This document shows positions 31,588-37,012 of a DNA stretch of 37,012 bases, in pieces. Numbering within the stretch: position 1 is the first letter of the stretch; every line of letters starts with the position of its first letter. The stretch covers positions 1-37,012 of the forward strand of contig NZ_CADIKM010000040.1 in NCBI RefSeq assembly GCF_902859895.1, in the 5' to 3' direction. This DNA is from Pararobbsia alpina. GTDB lineage: Bacteria; Pseudomonadota; Gammaproteobacteria; Burkholderiales; Burkholderiaceae. The notes beneath the pieces were generated by a model, which was not told the DNA's origin, did no database searches, and saw only the letters and a list, made by a program, of their open reading frames with translations. A program made the translations under genes and the position numbers.

Positions 31588-33749
31588 GTTCGTAGTGCCT
31601 GTGATGAGGGTGCCGCGACGGGTGCCTCGACGCACCAGTCCGGCAACCCCGCGACCTGCCGCGACAGTTCGTCCGCTGCGGCGATGAGCGACGCGTCGGC
31701 CGGTTGGGTTGGTTGCGCCGGTTGGGTTGGTTGGGCCCGTTGAGTCGGTTGAATCGATTGGGTCGGTTCGACACCTCGCGCAGTGATCTCGATGCGCCGC
31801 GGCGCATGGGCGTCGGGTGGGTTGGCAGCAAGTTCATCCGCGTACCGGTTGATTTCGACGGATGCCTGTTCCTGTGTCGAGCGCACTGCATCGACCGCTC
31901 GTGGGCTCCACGATCCCGCTTGTGCCGCCAGCGTGTTGTGCAGCGCATCGCCCGCCAGCATGATCTCGCGTCCCTGCGCGAGAACCGTTTGCGCGCGCAG
32001 TGTCAGTTGCACCTGCTCCCCTTCCTGCCAACCTGGCTCGAGCGCGACACGCGAGAGCGTCGCCTCGCAATCGGCCAACACGGCCCATGCCTGCAACTGG
32101 CGCTGTGCATAGGGCAACTCATCCCGCCTCCCAGCGCCTGCCCGTGATGCATGCAGCTGTGCGGCAATAGCGCGCAACAGGGTTGCGAGCTTCTGCCGCA
32201 GCATGTCGCCCTCGCCCTCCCGCCAGAACGACATCTGCACGAATGTCGCCACGCCGACACCCAGCAGAATGCCTACCATCCGGTCGCGGATTTCGGTGAG
32301 GTTGGTGGTTGGGCCGAACCGTTCGAGCAACGCGAGCGAGAACGTGAACACGACCTGGATGCCGGCATAGCCGATCCGCTCCGACCCGGCCGATATCCAC
32401 GCCGCCAACGCGACAACGGGCAACGTCATCAGCAGCAGGCCGGTGATGTCGTCGAGATGCGGAATGACGAACACCACCATGAACAGCGCCAGTACACTGC
32501 CGATGAGGGCCCCGGTCAGCCGCAGCAACCCACGCTGCACCGATGCGCCGAGGCTCGGCAGCGCGACGATCAGGCAGGTCAGCATGATCGTGTGAACGCC
32601 CTGCCAGTTGACCGCGTTGTAGAACACGTAGCAGACCAGCACGGCGAGCAGCGTCTTGAGCGAAAAGCGCATGTACACGGGATTGGTCCATGCGTCGGGC
32701 GCGAGCATCGGCTCGCTCGCGGGCGGCTTGCCGGGCGCGGCGGCACCGCTTGCGACAAGATTGGCGTAGGCGTGCAGCGCACGCTGTATTTCGGCGGCAG
32801 CAGGCATCGTATCGGCGACGGCAAGGTCTTCAGGCGTCGCGGTGCCGACATAGCGATAGGGTTCGTCCGACATCACCGCTTCGTCAAGCGCCCGGGCGTT
32901 CGCGAGCAGCTCGCGCAACATCGCGAGCCGCGCTGCCGATGCCCTCGGCCACGTATCGGGCAGCTCGCTCGCGCTGCGATAGAGACGTGACACTGTCGCG
33001 ATGCATGCAAGCTGCATCGCCTGATGCTCGCGAAAGTGGGCATCACGCATCGTCGTGAACCGCAGCAGCTTCTGCAGCGAGAGCGCACCTTGCTGGACGG
33101 CTGCCAGCGTGATCGGCGCGGCGCTCGTCGTGCCGTCGATCAGTCGCGCCAGCTGCGTTTCCAGCGCCGCGAGTTGTCGATGTATTTCCGCCTTGAGTTG
33201 CAGTTGCGGTTCAGCAGGCAACAGAAACGTGTTGACCACGAGCGTCAGTGCGATCGGATAGTTGACGGCGACCCACACCCACAACACCACCCGGATCAGC
33301 AGGTCGGCCTGATCGGTCTGGTCCACAAAGGTCTGCACGTAGATCACGACGATGGCGACGATGAAGAACACCACGCCGATCTTGAGAACGCGAATCAGAT
33401 ATACGCTGCCGAAGAACAGCAGGCTCGCGACCACGATGCGCAGCAGCGGATAGTCGAATGTGAACTTCAGCAGCAGGATCGACAGGCCGATCCCGAGCGT
33501 CGATCCGACGATGAACAAGATGCCGACCAGCCGCGTGAGCACCACGTTCGACTGCGTGACGTAGAACACCACCAGCAGTGAGAGCGCGAGCGACGGCACC
33601 TCGAGTGCCATCGACACGACGATCACGATGGCGCTCGTCAGCATGCAACGCAACATCACGTTGACGCGACCGGGGAAAGGCGCAAGCTCACGCCTCAGGA
33701 AATCGCCTGCATTGCACAGGGTGAGGGGCAGGTAGTCGGCGGCGGCCAT
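31584..33749 (-). CDS. FUSC family inner-membrane efflux protein, MdtO-like
   Basis: The 721-residue protein has two blocks of membrane helices (about 35-185 and 355-500) separated and followed by soluble regions, the FUSC/aromatic acid exporter layout. Typical segments are AELAPFPGR-like near the N-terminus, LVVFYVTQSNVVLTRLVGIL, and a second-block start MRFSLKTLLAVLVCYVFYNAVNW. In E. coli MdtO is the inner-membrane part of a pump with MdtN and MdtP, and the same gene order is seen here. Near the C-terminus (about residues 660-685) is a hexapeptide tandem repeat PTQxxQ (PTQSIQ, PTQRAQ, PTQPAQ, PTQPAD) encoded by 18-bp units at 31686-31765. The gene starts nine bases after the stop of the MdtN-like gene. 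Confidence 0.92.
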   Translation of the reverse strand: MAAADYLPLTLCNAGDFLRRELAPFPGRVNVMLRCMLTSAIVIVVSMALEVPSLALSLLVVFYVTQSNVVLTRLVGILFIVGSTLGIGLSILLLKFTFDYPLLRIVVASLLFFGSVYLIRVLKIGVVFFIVAIVVIYVQTFVDQTDQADLLIRVVLWVWVAVNYPIALTLVVNTFLLPAEPQLQLKAEIHRQLAALETQLARLIDGTTSAAPITLAAVQQGALSLQKLLRFTTMRDAHFREHQAMQLACIATVSRLYRSASELPDTWPRASAARLAMLRELLANARALDEAVMSDEPYRYVGTATPEDLAVADTMPAAAEIQRALHAYANLVASGAAAPGKPPASEPMLAPDAWTNPVYMRFSLKTLLAVLVCYVFYNAVNWQGVHTIMLTCLIVALPSLGASVQRGLLRLTGALIGSVLALFMVVFVIPHLDDITGLLLMTLPVVALAAWISAGSERIGYAGIQVVFTFSLALLERFGPTTNLTEIRDRMVGILLGVGVATFVQMSFWREGEGDMLRQKLATLLRAIAAQLHASRAGAGRRDELPYAQRQLQAWAVLADCEATLSRVALEPGWQEGEQVQLTLRAQTVLAQGREIMLAGDALHNTLAAQAGSWSPRAVDAVRSTQEQASVEINRYADELAANPPDAHAPRRIEITARGVEPTQSIQPTQRAQPTQPAQPTQPADASLIAAADELSRQVAGLPDWCVEAPVAAPSSQALRT
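31686..31765. repeat. 18-bp minisatellite encoding PTQxxQ repeats
   Basis: On the plus strand the unit reads about CGGTTGGGTTGGTTGSGC and is repeated about four times with growing divergence to the right (CCGTTGAGTCGGTTGAAT, then CGATTGGGTCGGTT). It lies in frame within the MdtO-like gene and encodes Pro-Thr-Gln-rich hexapeptides in the C-terminal tail. Such arrays commonly vary in copy number by replication slippage. Confidence 0.7.
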
Positions 33750-33758
33750 GGGCGCTCC

Positions 33759-34817
33759 TCAATGACGCTCGCCGTCGTTGCCGCGCCCGGGTTCCAGCAC
33801 GGCCACCGCCGAGGTACCGATGCGAAACAGCTCCGGGTTCGGACTGTCGACCCGGATCTTCACCGGAAAGCGTTGCGATACATGGACCCAGTTAAGGGTG
33901 CGTTCAATACGCGGCAGCCCGCCGGGCAAGGCAAGGCCGGCTTCATCGGACGCGACGCCATAGCTGATCGAATCGACGTTGCCCCGAAAGCGTTGGCTCG
34001 TATCGCTCATCAGGTAGACCGTGGCGGGCGTCCCCGTCCTGATGCCCTTGAGTTCGGTCTCGCGAAAGTTCGCGACCACGTACCAGTGACGCGTGTCGAT
34101 CAATGTGAAGACAGGTTTGAGCGCCGTTGCAAACTGGCCAGTCGATGTCTTCAATGACACAATGCGCCCGTCGAACGGTGCTCGCACGGTCGCATACTCG
34201 AGGTTGAGCTCGGCAATCGCGATCTCCGCCATGACGACGGCGCGTTGCGCGACCAACGCATCGACGCCGCTCACAGCCGCTGCCGCCTGCTGCGCTTGCA
34301 GTTGCGCGGCGCTGAGTTCGGCCTGCGTGGCGCGTTGCGCCGTGCGCGCACGGTCGACGTCTTCCGCCGACACATAACCGTGTGACAAAAGGGGCTCCAT
34401 GCGGTGCAGCGTATCGGACGCCTGGCTGGCTGCAGCTCGCGCGCGCTCGACGGCCGCACGCACCGACTGCGCGTTGTACTGCTGCGCATTGACCGTGCGC
34501 TGGGTCAGTTCGATCTGGCTATCGAGCGCGACGAGGGACGCCTTGCCCCGCGTCACCGCATCCTGATACGGACGCGGATCGATGCGGAACAGCAGATCGC
34601 CCTGCTTCACCGCCTGATTGTCGTGCACGGCCAGCTCGACGATGCGCCCGTTGACCTCGGGCACGACGTCGATCGTATCCGCATAGACGTAGGCGTCATC
34701 GGTGCGCGGCGCACGGTCAAGCAGCCGGATGACGAAAAGCAGCAACAGCAGCGTCACCACGACCAGGACGATGGCTGGCCATTTTCTCTTTGATGTCCTA
34801 CTGACTGTCGTCGCCAT
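33759..34817 (-). CDS. HlyD-family membrane fusion protein, MdtN/AaeA-like
   Basis: The 352-residue periplasmic adaptor has one N-terminal membrane anchor (WPAIVLVVVTLLLLLFVIRLL, residues about 13-33) followed by DDAYVYADTIDVVPEVNGRI, the standard EmrA/AaeA start of the lipoyl domain. A coiled-coil hairpin follows (about 85-190, rich in Ala, Gln and Arg). The second lipoyl half is YATVRAPFDGRIVSLKTSTGQF and the beta-barrel part WYVVANFRETELKGIRTGTPATVYL. It links the FUSC inner-membrane subunit to the outer-membrane channel. Spacing to the neighbours is 17 bases upstream (YtcA-like gene) and 9 bases downstream, so it is part of one operon. Confidence 0.94.
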   Translation of the reverse strand: MATTVSRTSKRKWPAIVLVVVTLLLLLFVIRLLDRAPRTDDAYVYADTIDVVPEVNGRIVELAVHDNQAVKQGDLLFRIDPRPYQDAVTRGKASLVALDSQIELTQRTVNAQQYNAQSVRAAVERARAAASQASDTLHRMEPLLSHGYVSAEDVDRARTAQRATQAELSAAQLQAQQAAAAVSGVDALVAQRAVVMAEIAIAELNLEYATVRAPFDGRIVSLKTSTGQFATALKPVFTLIDTRHWYVVANFRETELKGIRTGTPATVYLMSDTSQRFRGNVDSISYGVASDEAGLALPGGLPRIERTLNWVHVSQRFPVKIRVDSPNPELFRIGTSAVAVLEPGRGNDGERH

Positions 34818-34834
34818 TCATCCACCCGAGAGAT

Positions 34835-35140
34835 TCAATATTGGAACAGCATCAACCAGACAGCGAGTGAAAGGAAAGCGACAAGCGTCGGATACACCAC
34901 GGCCGAAGGTTTCATCAGTTGGTCGACCTTCAATCGCGTGACAATCAGAGAGATGACGACCGTGAGCACAACGCCCGCGACGATACTGAACAGCCAGGTC
35001 GGAAAGTACGCGCCGAGCACGCCAATGGATGGCGAACTTGCGCACCCTGACATGAGAACCGAGGCAATCGCGACCATCGCGGCCATCCGGATTGCACGCT
35101 CGGGACATCTGCCTCTGGCGAGTGGGATATGCCGTTTCAA
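34835..35140 (-). CDS. YtcA-like small membrane lipoprotein
   Basis: The product of about 101 residues has a lipobox (MSGC, Cys at about residue 33) followed by SPSIGVLGAYFPTWLFSIVAGVVLTVVISLIV and a second helix near the C-terminus (YPTLVAFLSLAVWLMLFQY). This matches YtcA, the small protein encoded directly ahead of mdtNOP in E. coli, whose function is unknown. The start is uncertain: TTG 35140 has AGGGACG upstream and gives a normal signal length; GTG 35170 and ATG 35086 are alternatives. The context (first gene of the MdtNOP-like operon) supports the assignment. Confidence 0.8.
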   Translation of the reverse strand: MKRHIPLARGRCPERAIRMAAMVAIASVLMSGCASSPSIGVLGAYFPTWLFSIVAGVVLTVVISLIVTRLKVDQLMKPSAVVYPTLVAFLSLAVWLMLFQY

Positions 35141-35273
35141 AGTCGTCCCTGTGGTCGGAAGCAACGTCACATCTTGCAGTTACGCCGATCCGTTTTGCCT
35201 CAGGTTTCGGGCTTGGACAGCGCGGGAAACAGCTTTGGGGGTTCGTCACAATAGCGCCGGAACAGGCATTCCG

Positions 35274-35293
35274 CATTACATGAATATGCAATG
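35274..35293. promoter_or_regulatory. Palindromic motif upstream of the efflux operon
   Basis: CATTACATGAATATGCAATG is symmetric at 7 of 10 position pairs. It lies 134 bp upstream of the YtcA-like start. It matches the site at 36589-36608 (CACTACATGATTATGTAATG) at 17 of 20 positions. Such symmetric sites with CAT-n4-ATG cores suit a dimeric helix-turn-helix regulator; the LuxR-type regulator encoded nearby is a candidate. Confidence 0.5.
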
Positions 35294-35395
35294 TCGCCGC
35301 AAGAAACAACAATGCAACATTGCGCGCTGAGCTCAGCGTCACATCGTGCATGCCTCAATCGTGTGCACCCACGGCTTAATTCAAACACCAAGCGT

Positions 35396-35761
35396 TCAAG
35401 CGATACTATCCAGCAGGTCCAGCAACGCGTCTCCGTCGACAGGCTTTCTGAAGAAACCCAATGCGCCTCTTTGCAGATAGTAGTCTTCCGTATGCTCGCT
35501 CGGTTTGCCTGTGATAATGATGACCGGCGTGGCTGCGTCCCGATGAACGGTTCTATCGAGCACTTGAATACCGTCAATGGGTCGCATGCCCAAGTCGGTG
35601 ATCACGCATACCAGACCCGAGTAGCCGTCGGAGAAAAAATCCAGCGCAGATTCATAGGCCCGTGTTCCGTACCCGCCAGAGGCCAGCAGATTGGCAAGAG
35701 ACGTCAGAACGCGTCGGTCATCATCAATCACGGCAACGGTCCGAACCGGAGGCGTGGGCAT
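35396..35761 (-). CDS. Single-domain response regulator (receiver only)
   Basis: The 121-residue product is one receiver domain. It has the acidic cluster VIDDDRR (residues about 11-17), the phosphoacceptor Asp in CVITDLGM (about residue 56), the Thr/Ser position in VIIITGKPS and the conserved Lys in FFRKPVDGD. There is no output domain. The FixJ/TodT-like style resembles the receiver of the next regulator upstream. It may relay a phosphate or act by protein contact. It lies 38 bases behind the LuxR-type regulator gene on the same strand, so the two are likely co-transcribed. Confidence 0.92.
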   Translation of the reverse strand: MPTPPVRTVAVIDDDRRVLTSLANLLASGGYGTRAYESALDFFSDGYSGLVCVITDLGMRPIDGIQVLDRTVHRDAATPVIIITGKPSEHTEDYYLQRGALGFFRKPVDGDALLDLLDSIA

Positions 35762-35799
35762 TTTTTTCTCCGGGAGTCCAACAGAGAATGAGCGTTGGG

Positions 35800-36438
35800 T
35801 CAGGCATCGAACGTGGTCGTCGACGATGCGCCGAGTTGCAGTCTGCTCGCCTGCCTGACCAGCGTGGCAAAAGAATCCGCTTGCATTTTCTTCATGATGT
35901 GGCCGCGATGCACCTGCACGGTATATTCGGTGATGCCAAGGATGCCCGCGGCCTGCTTGTTGAGCAGGCCCCTTGCGAGCAACGGCAGAAGCTCCTGCTC
36001 ACGAGGCGTCAGCGATTGATAGAGCGCCCGGAGCGCCGCCGTATCTTCCGCCTCTTTGCGAAGAACGTGCGCCTTGTCGAGTGCCGCGTCAATCGCGCGC
36101 ATCAATGCATCTTCATCGAGAGGCTTGGTGAGGAAGTCAACCGCCCCGCCCTTCATGGCAAGGACCGTGGACGGCACATCCCCCCTTCCGGTAATGAAGA
36201 TGACCGGAATCCGTGAGTCCTTGCTGACAAGTTGCTGGACCTCCAACCCACTCATACCTGGCATGCTCAAATCCAGGATCAGACAGGCAACGACATCCCG
36301 ACGCGGTGTGTCCAGAAACTCTTTGCCGGAGTTGAATGCGTGGACGTCTCTTCCGTTTGCGCGCAGCAGCGCAGAGAGCGCGTCCCGCACCCGTCTGTCG
36401 TCGTCGACCACATACACCACTTTGCTTGCGGATTCCAT
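35800..36438 (-). CDS. FixJ/TodT-type response regulator with LuxR DNA-binding domain
   Basis: The 212-residue protein has an N-terminal receiver (VVYVVDDDRRVRDALSALL, phosphoacceptor Asp in CLILDLSMPGMSG, Thr in VIFITGRGD, Lys in FLTKPLDED). A linker helix and a LuxR-type helix-turn-helix follow (SLTPREQELLPLLARGLLNK, then GITEYTVQVHRGHIMKKMQA). ATG 36438 (MESASKVVYVV) is preferred because of the strong AGAGGGGG site before it; a longer start at 36519 adds 27 unlikely residues. No intact partner histidine kinase lies in the window; a decayed kinase fragment is at 36690-36928. A palindrome at 36589-36608 may be its own binding site. Confidence 0.93.
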   Translation of the reverse strand: MESASKVVYVVDDDRRVRDALSALLRANGRDVHAFNSGKEFLDTPRRDVVACLILDLSMPGMSGLEVQQLVSKDSRIPVIFITGRGDVPSTVLAMKGGAVDFLTKPLDEDALMRAIDAALDKAHVLRKEAEDTAALRALYQSLTPREQELLPLLARGLLNKQAAGILGITEYTVQVHRGHIMKKMQADSFATLVRQASRLQLGASSTTTFDA

Positions 36439-36588
36439 GGCCCCCTCTGTTGCTAGATGAAAGCCTCTCCTGATCTCGGCACGCCGGCCCACGATAATCT
36501 CGCTGAATGTCTTTCTCACGCGGTCGTTCCGACGAAAAAATTATAGTCGTCAGAATCGTCGACCGGAAGTATGGAAAGCCGTGTTTTG

Positions 36589-36608
36589 CACTACATGATT
36601 ATGTAATG
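36589..36608. promoter_or_regulatory. Palindromic motif upstream of the LuxR-type regulator
   Basis: CACTACATGATTATGTAATG has 8 of 10 symmetric pairs (TACAT and ATGTA inner arms). It lies 150 bp upstream of the regulator start, in AT-rich DNA between the regulator gene and the kinase remnant. It is shared with 35274-35293 and, less well, with 20881-20900. Confidence 0.5.
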
Positions 36609-36689
36609 GCACAACCTGGTATGAAGTCATAAGTTCATCTTCTCGCCTCATTGGCATGACCAGTAGCCTATATTTAGGCGTCCTCGGAC

Positions 36690-36928
36690 GTGCATCAGAG
36701 CTATCAGCCCAACCATTCTACGCTCGACGCGCACGGCAAACAGGCAGTCAGTCCGACGGCACATAGTATCCCTATCCGATGTACCGACGAACTCCGAGGG
36801 AAGACCAAGCCAAGCATACCGCCGACATCGAGTTCGACTTACCTGGTAGCCTGCCCCCGGTGTTCGTCGACCAGATACAGATTCAGCAGGTCCTTCTTAA
36901 CGTAAGCGCGTCATCAGCGCCGCCTTGA
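36690..36928 (+). pseudogene. Decayed sensor histidine kinase fragment (FixL-type ATPase region)
   Basis: From ATG 36779 the frame gives a 49-residue product containing ADIEFDLPGSLPPVFVDQ and IQIQQVLLNVSAS, then a stop at 36926-36928. The D-Q-I-Q-I-Q-Q-V-L-L-N run is the N-box of HisKA/HATPase kinases of the FixL/NtrB style, in the context typical just before the ATP-binding fold. Nothing recognisable of the rest of the ATPase domain follows. In another frame, at 36690, HQSYQP keeps the spacing of the H-box HELNQP, at about half the normal distance from the N-box. The gene therefore seems badly eroded by deletion and frameshift. The N-box match is convincing; the H-box match is weak. Confidence 0.6.
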
Positions 36929-37012
36929 CATAGCATCTGTTCTTTACCGCTTGTGGACCGATGACATGGCAAGGGAACCGCTGTTTGTATTGAACCGGAT
37001 GATCGTTGTCCT
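36929..37012. other. Window end without recognisable gene
   Basis: The last 84 bases follow the stop of the kinase remnant. No frame continues the kinase and no start with a ribosome site was recognised. Confidence 0.4.

Noticed and set aside
1-37012. Insertion sequences, integrase genes, tRNA-linked attachment sites or CRISPR arrays
   Set aside because: No transposase motif, terminal inverted-repeat pair with target duplication, tRNA gene or regularly spaced repeat was found on either strand.

Overview
The window is high-GC DNA typical of Burkholderiaceae (Paraburkholderia, Caballeronia or Burkholderia type). The signs are two classes of outer-membrane porin (OprB-like and Gram-negative trimeric type), a cyanide-insensitive cytochrome bd oxidase with its DUF2474 subunit, a small MXKDX-repeat protein and NodT-type efflux lipoproteins. 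No rRNA, tRNA, CRISPR array, phage or intact insertion sequence was seen.

Layout. 1-361 is the 3' end of an efflux outer-membrane lipoprotein gene. 669-2156 encodes an OprB-type carbohydrate porin, followed by a decayed fusion of two genes (2217-2868) whose second half is the C-terminus of a Dyp-type peroxidase. 3091-5704 is a cioAB-DUF2474 oxidase operon, convergent with a GntR/FCD regulator (5682-6383, minus). 7114-15698 is a tightly coupled plus-strand operon: a PuuE-like polysaccharide deacetylase homologue, a fused DppD-DppF ATPase, two Dpp-type permeases, a binding lipoprotein, an Asp/Glu/hydantoin-type racemase and a metal-dependent amidohydrolase. A porin gene (15845-17050) follows. 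This looks like an uptake and degradation system for a small amide, ureide or cyclic-amide compound whose identity the sequence does not show.

17178-20643 (minus) is a three-gene operon: YWTD beta-propeller, 3-hydroxyacyl-CoA/carnitine-type dehydrogenase and CaiB-type CoA-transferase. Then come a MXKDX-repeat secreted protein, a tandem 78-bp repeat, glpD, a monoacylglycerol-lipase-like hydrolase (both minus), a short FUSC-type membrane protein and a Bcr/CflA drug transporter (both plus). 27195-30014 is a membrane HAMP-PAS-GGDEF protein whose EAL domain has lost its N-terminal half in frame. 31587 back to 30100 and 35140 back to 31584 form a YtcA-MdtN-MdtO-MdtP-like efflux operon (minus). The window ends with two response-regulator genes on the minus strand and a decayed histidine-kinase fragment on the plus strand.

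The most notable observations are: the uncharacterised amide-catabolic operon with a GntR-like palindrome in its upstream region; a 20-bp palindromic motif found upstream of the efflux operon, the LuxR-type regulator and, in a weaker copy, the YWTD operon; the GGDEF protein with half an EAL domain; a duplicated terminator element of about 57 bp; a tandem repeat encoding two related peptide tails; and three traces of gene decay (peroxidase fusion, EAL deletion, kinase remnant). All functions are inferred from sequence features and family knowledge; nothing was searched against databases.
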